A DNA stretch of 64,000 nucleotides from Zychaea mexicana (GCF_025766255.1 NW_026516676.1:367501-431500), one strand, 5' to 3'; counted from the first letter of the stretch, positions 35,298 to 43,824 are shown. Translations and numbers: made by a program. The notes: generated by a model not told the origin, from the letters alone.

Positions 35298-35313
35298 ATA
35301 TAATCAATATTTA
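35295..35313 (+). terminator. Hairpin at the stop of the zinc-protein gene
   Basis: The stem TAAATAT / ATATTTA (7 bp, perfect, 5-base loop) begins with the stop codon TAA at 35295-35297. Confidence 0.5.
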
Positions 35314-35365
35314 TAAATAATATGGTATTAATGATATATTACCCAGAGTATGCAATTTTTTAATA

Positions 35366-36267
35366 TACCAAGATTATGATTATTGATATATTCCTTCAAT
35401 AAATCCTTTTGATTAAATTTATCAATTAATAACCAACTGTTATCATCAGCACTATATCCAGCCCATTTTACTTCAAACAAATATGTACCATTTTAGTTTT
35501 ATGCCTAATAATCTCTTCTATTTCATATGATGCTATTGCTCATTGTTTCCCTTTATTTCGCTTTCTTTTTTTACCACACTTATTAAATCTTGGAACATCA
35601 TCATTATCACTATTACTCTGATTTGAATTATTATCAGATTCATTATCAACAATCATTTCTTCATTTGATATAGCCATATTAAGCAGGTCATTTTGCAATC
35701 TGATCATTTTATCCAGTTTATCTTTATTTTGTTTATTATTGCTGACCACTATATCAATTAGTTTATGCTCTACTAAAAAATCAAAATCATTACTGTGCCA
35801 TAGTTTATAGTGTGGTAAAATAGGAATATTGAACATTTCTACAAATTTTGTAATATTTTCTAATAAACAAGCCACACAAAATTGCAGATTATAGTATTTT
35901 ATGTTATCTATCTAACAACTGACTTGTTATTATTGAATCGGCAAAATTTATTCCCAATTTCTGAAAATTGATTCTCAACTTTTGTCCTAAAACTTCCAAA
36001 TGTTTTATTAAAATGATCTTCAGTAATCATTAAGGGCTCATTTACATTTTTACGTATAGGGTATACAAAATTATCATGGCTAAAGTTATATCCTTTTTCA
36101 TTAGCAAGCTCTGTAAATTGTGTGATAAGAAAAGTATATCCACCATCAACTGCCATTATGTCATTCTCATGCATATATTTAAATAATTTCATGTTTAAAA
36201 ACATGCTACCATCTGAGCTATCAGAACAAAGTCACTTTTAAAAGTATAAATAATTATATCATTCATA
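35366..36267 (-). pseudogene. DDE transposase with chromodomain, copy B (truncated, frameshifted)
   Basis: On the minus strand the sequence starts inside the gene at the block C insertion point (36267), where copy C reads through. It includes MFLNMKLFKYMHEND, MAVDGGYTFL (second Asp), GSFRTKVENQFS (Glu), then after a frameshift near 35900 YYNLQFCVACLLENI, a Glu/Asp/Asn-rich linker, a basic KKRKRNKGK, and after another shift chromodomain residues FEVKWAGYSADDNSW (about 35400-35480). The first catalytic Asp is missing. This copy shows block C inserted into an already present transposase. Confidence 0.7.
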
Positions 36268-36301
36268 GGGGACCGGCCATGGTTATGATGATCTTAATGC
36301 G

Positions 36302-36318
36302 ATCTAGTAACCCTAGAT
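36302..36318 (+). promoter_or_regulatory. Leader hairpin, candidate replication origin (block C)
   Basis: A perfect 6 bp stem ATCTAG / CTAGAT with 5-base loop TAACC lies 34 bases from the GGGGAC end and is conserved at 39578-39594 in block D. HUH-type Rep proteins nick in or beside such hairpins. The loop is not the canonical CRESS nonanucleotide, so the assignment is tentative. Confidence 0.4.
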
Positions 36319-36412
36319 GACTTATTAGCTAAGATATATCAGGATAGCCAAATTAATTTTTATTGAAATAATTCATGCAGGAATGTCTTGGCATGCATAC
36401 ATTTAAATTTTT

Positions 36413-36420
36413 AAAATTGA
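36413..36420 (+). promoter_or_regulatory. AAAATTGA motif upstream of Rep copy 1
   Basis: Exact octamer in TTAAAATTGAATTTTTTTT, 87 bases before the Rep start codon at 36508. Confidence 0.55.
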
Positions 36421-36507
36421 ATTTTTTTTAATATAAAAATAATACCACAGAATATAAAGCAAAATATATTTGTTATATTTTTTATTTTTATTACTTCAAC
36501 AATCAAC

Positions 36508-37676
36508 ATGAACCAACTCAACCTTCTTGCATTCTTAGCCATTATGGCTGAATTTGTTCCTATTTAGGAATTACATTGACACTCTTAATTGAAAGAGCAA
36601 AACACCTTGCTGAAAACCATCAGCATATTGAGTATGAACCTCTTGTCACACAACTGAGGTCAGAACTCGAAAAAGACCTTACACAGACTAAAGTAGATAA
36701 AAAAACTAAAGCTAATGCATGCAATAAAATAATTGGAAGAATTCGAGAATATGTGAGATTCCTCAAATCCTCAACTCCTCAATTTTCCGATGCAATAATG
36801 TTAGAGGGTAACACCTCTGGTGCATATTCCTCACAGGGCGGCAAAGAATTCCGATTCTAAAACACTAAAGGGCTGTTCACATATATTTGTAAGGACTTCC
36901 ATTTAACAAAAGAACAAATCATGGAATGGTTTATAAAACATGAACGTATTGGTTATCGAATTGAAAAGGCAATTGCATGTGATGAAATTGCACCAGAAAC
37001 CAACGAGAAACATGTATACATATGGATACAAATGGATGAGCGGTTCGACACAAAAACAGCACGAAAATTCTTTACTATTGATGGTGTTACTCCAAATATT
37101 GAACCAGGTGGTAATCCACAAAAGTCTATTAGCTATTGTATGAAAGGAAAAGATTATATTTATTATAATAATCCAAATTATGAAATTAAAACCAGAAAAA
37201 TGCACCAACAGTTACTTGGATATCAATTAATTACTAAGCAGCTTAATATGCAGAAGGCTACCGAAATATATCCAGAATTGCTATGGAAATATAATACTGT
37301 AGAATCAAATTTAAATTCTTACTTTCATGATGCCGATATGGAAAATAACCCTGGAAATAAATTACATATGTGGTCTATGTTTGGTATTGAAACAATGTTT
37401 GGTGGTAAAAATAAGATACCACAATACTGGATTGTAGGTCCATCAAATGTAGGTAAGATATATAACATTGATGTATTAGAACAAGGTGGTCATCGAGCAT
37501 ATCTAATGAATAAAGAAAATGATTGGTCAGATTATAAGGATGATGATTATGATTTTATGTATAATGAAGAAACAGGTTCTGATTTCAAATTAACATTTTT
37601 AAACCAAATGTTAGAAGGAACACAGTTAAAACTTAATAGCAAATTCACAAAGTCAATAACTAAAAAGAAAAAATGA
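36508..37676 (+). pseudogene. CRESS-type Rep (HUH endonuclease plus SF3 helicase), copy 1, broken
   Basis: Collinear and very similar to copy 2 over its length. The start MNQLNLLAF is followed by a one-base deletion near 36565 and a nonsense TAA at 36858-36860, where copy 2 has Gln. Motif I (FTYICKDF) is intact. Motif II reads HVYIW, so the second His of the HUH pair is lost. Motif III keeps the Tyr of YCMK. The helicase Walker A is GPSNVGKI, with Ile where Ser/Thr is expected. The gene is cut after TKSITKKKK, just before helicase motif C. It cannot encode an active Rep. Confidence 0.8.
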
Positions 37677-37825
37677 GAAGTTTTGTTGTCTGACAGATAT
37701 GTCTTTAACTCCATCAATGAAAACTAGAACTTCAACTTTGGTAGCCAAGAAAATGATAGTCAAGTTATATTTTCATCACTTTTTATTTTTTATTTTTGCA
37801 AAAGGAGACCAGCTGGAAAAACTCA
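37673..37825. other. Unassigned 150 bp between Rep copy 1 and PD-(D/E)XK-like copy 2
   Basis: The sequence begins at the Rep truncation point and contains TCTTTAACTCCATCAATGAA and a T-rich stretch. It may be the 5' continuation of the PD-(D/E)XK-like gene that copy 1 lacks. No confident frame. Confidence 0.3.
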
Positions 37826-39318
37826 GTATTACTGTAATATATGAAAAATAGGCTCGAGATAGACCTGCTGAAGATGAACCTCTTAAAAAACGACAACATA
37901 TTAAAAAAGTGGATCCAGATTTTACAGACTCTAATATTATCAGTGATAGTGGTGAATCGGTAAGTAATTCACAGGTAATTTTTGATGATGGTAAGGATCG
38001 TAAAAGGAAATGATCGTCTGATATTAATCTTCTCTTATTACATATAATCTTTTTTTATTTATAGAATGATCCAACTAGTGCATTAACTGCATCATCTTAT
38101 TCTCCATCTGATTTGAAACATTCACCGTGTGGATTTACATGGCTATTTGATAATTGTGAACTGAAAAGAAACGATACACCACCAACACCATCACCAATCC
38201 TCAATTCGTCGATCCAACAACTTTTTGAAGAAGCTCAACAGCTGGTTAACGAAAATCACCTCTTCCCGTTCAACTTGACAAGTCGACTACAAGCCTCCGC
38301 AATATTTAAATCATCCTCGACCATTGGTACCATCCCCCGTTCACTCGTACACTATGAACTTTCCGAATCAATATATGCCAACATTCGTAGTTTGCAAAGA
38401 TCAATTCAACAAGAGCAACTGTACTCACCACCCAAAGGCAGCACCAGTATTGAAGAGTATACACTCAATAAATCCTCACAAGCATTTACACATTCCATGG
38501 TCGTCCTTTGATTCAATCAATTCATTCTGAAATTCATTTAATTGCTACCTCTGTATCTTTATTTATGGGTCCATTCTTTTCTGCCCATGATTCAGTTCAA
38601 TTAGATTAGGATGTAACATCTTGGATATATAAACAGCAAAACGAAGTGAATCCAAACAAATTACGACCTGACATTGCTCTAAATATCGAAGGCGAAAATG
38701 GTGTGATTGAAATTGGATGTGGTGAGGTGAAGAAAGACGATGCTGACTACTATCACAAAGAAGAAGCAAAAATTCGTGTCCTGGAGATTATGAAATGGCA
38801 ATTACATTTACGATTAAAATTAGCCAAGAAAGAATACCAAGGTGTCACGTTTGGCTTTGTATTTATTGGTATGAACAGTGTGTGGTGTAATGCATGATTT
38901 TGATTTTGATTTTCATATTAAAATTTAATACCCTATTTTTATATGCAGGTACAAAAGTTACATTATTAGAGATGAAGTTGGCTTTGGAGCATGGGGCGTA
39001 TATTTTTGAAGAATACCTATGTTTTACATTACCTACAACGTACAACACACACACTCACTTACAAACATCCATAGAACTCATGTTATCCTTCAAAGTATGT
39101 ATATTTATCAATGTTACTGTTATTGTTGTTGGCTTTAGGTTTTGTGTATATTTGTGAACGGTTGTTTAACGAGTATCCTGCTTTTTTCTAGAATCGGATT
39201 TTGGATTCTTTGTTGAAAGCTGAGCATGAGAAAGATAATGATGATGTTTGGCGTCAACATCGAGACTTTGTTCGACCGACAGCAGCTGCATTTGAACCAT
39301 TATATGATGAAGACTAGT
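37826..39318 (+). pseudogene. Lineage-specific gene with PD-(D/E)XK-like motif (copy 2)
   Basis: The segments are RPAEDEPLKKRQHIKKVDPDF, an intron (about 37958-38063), SPSDLKHSPCGFTWLFDN, IPRSLVHYELSESIYANIRS, NKLRPDIALNIEGENGVIEIG then CGEVKK (PD...ExK), a second intron, GTKVTLLEMKLALEHGAYIFEE and, after a third, VWRQHRDFVRPTAAAFEPLY with stop TAG near 39316-39318. It preserves the frame where copy 1 is shifted but has its own one-base loss near 38468. Both copies share the TAG at 38607-38609, so the gene was dead before duplication. It is longer at the 3' end than copy 1. Function is unknown; a nuclease-like fold is inferred only from PD and GEVK. Confidence 0.65.
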
Positions 39319-39543
39319 CGATAATGTTTATTTGTTGTACATTATTATCTTATATTGTGTACCCTTTTTTTTTGATACATGATCTTAAACACACACACAA
39401 CATATAAAATTTTCTTGCTCCTTTGTTACTATGTTCAAAATCGAGTTACTTTTATCTCGATTATCTTGTACTTTCGTCAAGGTACACCAACTCCAACACA
39501 CTCATAACAGCACTGTTTGCTGTCCTTTCTCTTCTTTCCTATT
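39319..39543. other. 3' flank of PD-(D/E)XK-like copy 2
   Basis: This is A+T-rich noncoding sequence with an ACAC run near 39391-39402. It ends CTATT immediately before the GGGGAC of block D. No duplication of CTATT is visible at the far side because the right end of block D is not defined. Confidence 0.35.
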
Positions 39544-39577
39544 GGGGACCGGCCATGGTTATGATGATTTTAATGCG

Positions 39578-39594
39578 ATCTAGTAACCCTAGAT
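39578..39594 (+). promoter_or_regulatory. Leader hairpin, candidate replication origin (block D)
   Basis: The same perfect stem ATCTAG / CTAGAT with loop TAACC as in block C, at the same distance from GGGGAC. One nearby base differs between the leaders (GATGATTTT versus GATGATCTT) while the hairpin is unchanged. Confidence 0.4.
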
Positions 39595-39698
39595 GACTTA
39601 TTAGCTAAGATATATCAGGATAGCCAAATTAATTTTTATTGAAATAATTCATGCATGAATGTCTTAGTATGCATATATTTAAATTTTTGAAAAAAATA

Positions 39699-39706
39699 AA
39701 AATTGA
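39699..39706 (+). promoter_or_regulatory. AAAATTGA motif upstream of Rep copy 2
   Basis: Exact octamer in ATAAAAATTGAATTAATTTT, 102 bases before the inferred Rep start at 39809. Confidence 0.55.
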
Positions 39707-39808
39707 ATTAATTTTTTAATATAAAAATAACACCACAGAATATAAAGCAAAATATATTTGTTATATTTTTTTAGCACTCCAACAAAACTACCCCAACGAA
39801 AACACAAT

Positions 39809-41899
39809 ATGGACCAAATGAACCTCCTCGAATTTATTCCTATTTTAGGAATAACATTGACGCTCTTAATAAAAAGAGCAAAGCATCTTGCTGAACATCA
39901 TCAAGATGTTAGTGAAAAAACAATTGCTGACCAACTAAGGGTCGAACTCGAAAAGGACCTCAAAAAGGCTAACATAACAAAGGAAGTAAGGGACGAGAAC
40001 CATACTGCAATAATGGGATGGATTAGGGCTTTTGCAAAATTCCTCAAATCCTCAAATCCTCAATTTTCCGATGCAATGTTAGAGGGTAACACCTCTGGTG
40101 CAGATTCCTTGCAGGGCGGCAAAGAATTCCGATTCCAAAACACTAAAGGGCTGTTCACATATATTTGTAAGGACTTCCATTTAACAAAAGAACAAATCAT
40201 GGAATGGTTTATAAAACATGAACGTATTGGTTATCGAATTGAAAAGGCAATTGTATGTGATGAAATTGCACCAGAAACTGGTGAGAAACATGTTCATATA
40301 TGGATACAAATGAATGAGCGGTTCGACACAAAAACAGCACATAAATTCTTTACTATCGATGGTGTTACTCAAAATATTAAACCAGGTGGTAATCCACAAA
40401 AGTCCATTAGCTCCTGTATGAAAGGAAAAGATTATATTTGCTATAATATGGATCCAAATTATGAAGTTAAGACCAGAAAAATGCACCGACAGTTACTTGG
40501 ATATCAACTAATTACGAAGCAGCTTAATATGCAGAAGGCTACCGAAATATATCCAGAATTGCTATGGAAATATGATACTGTAGAATCAAATTTAAATTCT
40601 TACTTTCATGATGCCGATATGGAAAATAACCCTGGAAATAAATTACATATGTGGTCTATGTTTGGTATTGAAACAATGTTTGGTGGTAAAAATAAGATAC
40701 CACAATACTGGATTGTAGGTCCATCAAATGTAGGTAAGATATATAACATTGATGTATTAGAACAAGGTGGCCATCGAGCCTATCTAATGAATAAAGAAAA
40801 TGATTGGTCAGATTATAAGGATGATGATTATGATTTTATGTATAATGAAGAAACAGGTTCTGATTTCAAATTAACATTTTTAAACCAAATGTTAGAAGGA
40901 ACACGGTTAAAACTTAATGGCAAATTCACAAAGTCAATAACTAAAAAGAAAAATATGCTAATAATACTGAATAGTAACTATATGCCGCACATGTTATACA
41001 AAAACAAATCAGTATATGAGTTAGAGCCAACGCTCAATCGTTTATATATTATCTATGTTGATAAGAACCGTAAAGGTCATATAATATGGAATCCATACAC
41101 AAAGAAGGTGAAGGATTATGAAAATAAATTCATGTATTATGAAAACATGGATATGTATGAGGACTTATACAAAGGTGAATTCGAAAACGAATACCAAGAT
41201 CAGCATACATTTATCCGTTATGCGCATAATAGTGGTCAGGATGATATTGAGAAATATACACCGATGGATAAAACAGTAGAGGAACTACAAGAATTAGCTG
41301 ACACAGAAGAATATATGAAGGAACAAGAAGAAAAACATAATAGTAATAATACACAGAACAATAAACAGCATAAACCGCCTCAACAAAATAATAGAGGATG
41401 GTCAACTGTAAAGGTACCATCATCAGTAGATTGTAGGCATTGGGAAGATGTGTTTAATGATATAAAATGTGATGATGTTGTAAATGATACTACTGATTGG
41501 GAAAACCCACCAGAAGATATAGAGAAACATAAATACATAGATGTAAGTACATCTGAATCAGAGAAAAGCAGTGACTGCAACATACCAAGTAATATACCAA
41601 AACGTAAAAAGAAAAAAAGACACATTAAAAATAAATGGAGAAATAAGCAAATAGTAGAAGAAATACAGCCAAAAGAATATTTTAAAAAGCATAAGGATAT
41701 AAAACAGGCTATAATAGATGATATAGATATAACAAAAGAAACTGACGTCAAAAATAAATCAACAGATACTAATATAAGTACAAGTATAACTAATGAATGC
41801 ATAAAACATAAATATAATTGGGCAAGTAAACGAAAAGTTGATACAGTCAGTTTCAATATGAATTTTTTTAATAAGCAAATAAGTAAGAAATTAATTTAG
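39809..41899 (+). CDS. CRESS-type Rep protein (HUH endonuclease plus SF3 helicase), copy 2, open but catalytically altered
   Basis: The open frame is about 696 codons. The ATG at 39809 (MDQMNLLEF) was chosen over 39758 because it aligns with the copy 1 start. From this start: a helical N-terminal region; motif I FTYICKDF (about 116); motif II HVHIWIQ (about 161, both His present); motif III ISSCMKGKDY (about 202), where the nucleophilic Tyr seen in copy 1 is Ser; SF3 Walker A GPSNVGKI (about 304, lacking Ser/Thr); Walker B-like DFMYNEE (about 342); and motif C IILNSNY (about 385). The C-terminal 250 residues are an Asn/Lys/Glu-rich extension with basic runs (KRKKKKR), long for a Rep. Known Reps initiate rolling-circle replication by nicking and joining a hairpin origin. 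As read, this copy should not nick normally. The stop (41897-41899) overlaps that of the convergent transposase. Confidence 0.8.
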   Translation: MDQMNLLEFIPILGITLTLLIKRAKHLAEHHQDVSEKTIADQLRVELEKDLKKANITKEVRDENHTAIMGWIRAFAKFLKSSNPQFSDAMLEGNTSGADSLQGGKEFRFQNTKGLFTYICKDFHLTKEQIMEWFIKHERIGYRIEKAIVCDEIAPETGEKHVHIWIQMNERFDTKTAHKFFTIDGVTQNIKPGGNPQKSISSCMKGKDYICYNMDPNYEVKTRKMHRQLLGYQLITKQLNMQKATEIYPELLWKYDTVESNLNSYFHDADMENNPGNKLHMWSMFGIETMFGGKNKIPQYWIVGPSNVGKIYNIDVLEQGGHRAYLMNKENDWSDYKDDDYDFMYNEETGSDFKLTFLNQMLEGTRLKLNGKFTKSITKKKNMLIILNSNYMPHMLYKNKSVYELEPTLNRLYIIYVDKNRKGHIIWNPYTKKVKDYENKFMYYENMDMYEDLYKGEFENEYQDQHTFIRYAHNSGQDDIEKYTPMDKTVEELQELADTEEYMKEQEEKHNSNNTQNNKQHKPPQQNNRGWSTVKVPSSVDCRHWEDVFNDIKCDDVVNDTTDWENPPEDIEKHKYIDVSTSESEKSSDCNIPSNIPKRKKKKRHIKNKWRNKQIVEEIQPKEYFKKHKDIKQAIIDDIDITKETDVKNKSTDTNISTSITNECIKHKYNWASKRKVDTVSFNMNFFNKQISKKLI

Positions 41900-42963
41900 A
41901 GCTGGATACCATGTGTGGCCATATATTCATGTAGCATTTCCCAGGAATTAAACTTATCAACTGTTAACCAACTATTATTCTTTACACTATATCCAACCCA
42001 CTTAACCTCAAATATGTACTTATTATCAGTATACACATGTCCTACAATCTTCTCAATTTCATATGAATTACTATGTTCTATATTTCTCTGTTCTCTTTGA
42101 TTTTTTCTCTTGCGTTTAGATGTATTATTTTCAGTTTCGTCTTCACTATCTATAGCCATATCTATTGATTGGTTAATGTTAAGCTGTAGAAATTTCTGCT
42201 GCATGTCAACTATTTCATTATATTCAGTATTTACTTTTTGCTCATTTGAAAATACTAAGTCAAGTTTGTTTTTCTTACTTGGGAATTCAAAATCTTTTCT
42301 ATACCATAATTTATGATGTGGTTTTACCTCTATATTATACTTATTTACAAATCGCCATATATTAGTAAGAATACAAGCAACACGAAACTGAATATTATAA
42401 TATCTTAAATCAGTTATTTGCAATGCTGCACGATTATTATTAAATCGTTCAAATTTAGAGCCTAACATAGAGAACTGTGCTTCTATTGCTGAACGAAATG
42501 ATCCAAACTTGTTATTAAAGTATGTCTCATTAATTGTTAACTTTTGTCCTGGTTCTTTTCTTATGGGATGTAAAAAATTACGGTCATAAAAACTATATCC
42601 AGCATCTGTCGCATTATCTTTAAACTTTTGTATAAATAAGTTATATCCACCATCCATTCCTAAACAATCTGCCTCACTTATTTTTTTATATAGTTTCATA
42701 TTAATAAACATAGTACCATCATTTCTGATAGCACATTTTTCAGATACTGAAACATGTGTAATTATTTCATTCATATCCTGTATAACTTGTGTACGTACAG
42801 CTGGCCCTTTTAATTTATATGAATATAATTGTGAATGTGACTCATTTGGTTTATAATACTTTATTTTACTATCATGTCCATCAATAAATAGTGTAACATT
42901 CTTAAAACCATCTGGATTGTTTATTATTGCTAATAGAATGCGAATACGTGGTGATGAGAACAT
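41896..42963 (-). CDS. Harbinger-like DDE transposase with C-terminal chromodomain, copy C
   Basis: The best-preserved copy, 355 codons with no internal stop. The start MFSSPRIRI (42963) aligns with MFSS in copy D. Catalytic residues: FIDGHDSKI (first Asp, near residue 29), CLGMDGGYNLF (second Asp) and FRSAIEAQFS (Glu), as in DDE_Tnp_4/HARBI1 enzymes; the FNNKFGSFR...FERFNNN context around the Glu is typical. An acidic linker and basic KRKRKNQREQR precede a chromodomain (about residues 300-350: YEIEKIVGHVY, FEVKWVGYSVKNNSW). Chromodomains usually bind methylated histone H3 tails and, in retrotransposons, steer integration to heterochromatin; their use here is inferred. The N-terminal helix-turn-helix is a separate frame upstream (43020-43385). 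It is convergent with Rep. Confidence 0.8.
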   Translation of the reverse strand: MFSSPRIRILLAIINNPDGFKNVTLFIDGHDSKIKYYKPNESHSQLYSYKLKGPAVRTQVIQDMNEIITHVSVSEKCAIRNDGTMFINMKLYKKISEADCLGMDGGYNLFIQKFKDNATDAGYSFYDRNFLHPIRKEPGQKLTINETYFNNKFGSFRSAIEAQFSMLGSKFERFNNNRAALQITDLRYYNIQFRVACILTNIWRFVNKYNIEVKPHHKLWYRKDFEFPSKKNKLDLVFSNEQKVNTEYNEIVDMQQKFLQLNINQSIDMAIDSEDETENNTSKRKRKNQREQRNIEHSNSYEIEKIVGHVYTDNKYIFEVKWVGYSVKNNSWLTVDKFNSWEMLHEYMATHGIQL

Positions 42964-43019
42964 ACTATCTAGATCTTGTTTTACCTTTTAATTCAATTCA
43001 TTACTGTATAGTTAGTAAT
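42963..43019 (-). terminator. Intergenic hairpin between the two transposase frames, copy C
   Basis: Directly next to the TAG stop of the N-terminal frame (43020-43022) is a perfect 6 bp stem ATTACT / AGTAAT (43000-43005 and 43014-43019, 8-base loop). Just past it lies AATTGAATT in minus orientation (42990-42998), about 27 bases before the ATG of the DDE frame. It matches six of eight bases of the AAAATTGA promoter element. This favours two separate transcription units over one interrupted gene. Confidence 0.4.
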
Positions 43020-43385
43020 CTAGAACCGCTTATATAAATCATAAAATGTTGCATATTGCATATCAGTATGCATATCCTTTCCTGATACACCTGATACCAT
43101 ATGATATAATAATGCAAGTCCTTTTTCAATCTTGCGGTATGGCCCTAGATATTCAATATTTCCATATAAAACTGTAAGAAAATAAAATACAGGTATAAAT
43201 CCAAATCTATTAAGTAATACATCCTTTATATCATTTATTGTATTATCCTTCATATCTTTAATAGCTGTTCTATGATTAAATCTATGTTGCATTTCAGGCC
43301 AAGATTTATCAAGAAAAGTCCATTTATTATCAATTAAATTTTTAATTTCAATATCGAGTTGTTCAGTGTGTTGTATTGTGTTCAT
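43020..43385 (-). CDS. Transposase N-terminal (helix-turn-helix) frame, copy C
   Basis: An intact 121-codon frame beginning MNTIQHTEQLDIEIKNLIDN and ending YDLYKRF. The segment RFGFIPVFYFLTVLYGNIEY and KIEKGLALLYHMVSG resembles the helical DNA-binding region that precedes the catalytic core in HARBI1-like transposases. Normally this would be fused to the DDE domain; here a TAG separates them and the downstream frame lies in another register. AAAATTGA (minus) is 77 bases upstream of the start, and a hairpin follows the stop. Confidence 0.6.
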   Translation of the reverse strand: MNTIQHTEQLDIEIKNLIDNKWTFLDKSWPEMQHRFNHRTAIKDMKDNTINDIKDVLLNRFGFIPVFYFLTVLYGNIEYLGPYRKIEKGLALLYHMVSGVSGKDMHTDMQYATFYDLYKRF

Positions 43386-43462
43386 TTTTATTTATTATTA
43401 TGTACTTTAAACAATCGCTCTTTTTTTTTCTCGTGGGAGGCTACCAATATTAGTAAAAAAAT

Positions 43463-43470
43463 TCAATTTT
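43463..43470 (-). promoter_or_regulatory. AAAATTGA motif upstream of transposase copy C
   Basis: Exact octamer on the minus strand within AATAAAAATTGAATTTTTTT, 77 bases before the start codon at 43385. Confidence 0.6.
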
Positions 43471-43574
43471 TATTATTTTTATTGTAAATCAATAATTAAT
43501 TCGTCCACTAATGGTTATACCAATCATAGCAATTTTATTATCTATATTACAGCTAGTAGATTATAATTAGTTAG
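43471..43574. other. Unassigned spacer between transposase copies C and D
   Basis: A+T-rich sequence with no frame. It may hold the junction of two elements; no GGGGAC or GTCCCC is visible here. Confidence 0.3.
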
Positions 43575-43821
43575 ACAACTAATAGCAGGACGCCATATCA
43601 CTAACAAATTGGGTACGTATTCCATTCTTCTTAAATTTATAAGAATACATTCTTTAAAAGTGGCCAATTTCAGTATCTACATAGTTAATTCTTGAATCAT
43701 AGCCATCCAATACAAGTGTTACATGTTTAAATAAGTCGGGATTATGCTTTCTAGCAGATAGAATACGTAATTTGATAGATGAAAACATGTTATTCATTGA
43801 ATCATTTACTATTTTGTTGAT
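43575..43821 (-). pseudogene. DDE transposase, copy D (only the first part remains)
   Basis: On the minus strand, MFSSIKLRILSARKHNPDLF, LVLDGYDSRI (first Asp) and, after a stop, MYSYKFKKNGIRTQFVSDM align with copy C. Similarity ends near 43575, so the second Asp, the Glu and the chromodomain are lost. Confidence 0.65.
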
Positions 43822-43824
43822 TCA
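43798..43824 (-). terminator. Hairpin at the stop of transposase N-terminal frame, copy D
   Basis: The perfect 7 bp stem TGAATCA / TGATTCA with a 13-base loop includes the TGA stop (43822-43824) as its first three bases on the minus strand. Confidence 0.45.

Larger units (their letters stand above)
34158..36267. mobile_element. A+T-rich virus-like block B: unknown ORF, zinc protein and transposase
   Basis: It begins GGGGAC (34158) directly after the C2H2 gene region. It carries an unrecognised frame and the zinc-protein gene on the plus strand and a transposase on the minus strand, convergent with the zinc gene. The right edge is exact: transposase copy B is cut in mid-codon context at 36267, where block C starts with GGGGAC. 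The order partner gene then convergent transposase matches blocks A and D. Confidence 0.65.
36268..37672. mobile_element. A+T-rich virus-like block C: Rep copy 1
   Basis: It begins GGGGACCGGCCATGG exactly at the junction with transposase copy B. The leader (36268-36420) is nearly identical to that of block D (39544-39706). It ends around 37672, where similarity to the second Rep gene stops abruptly and unrelated sequence (GAGAAGTTTTGTTG) begins, so the 3' half of the element is absent. Confidence 0.7.
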
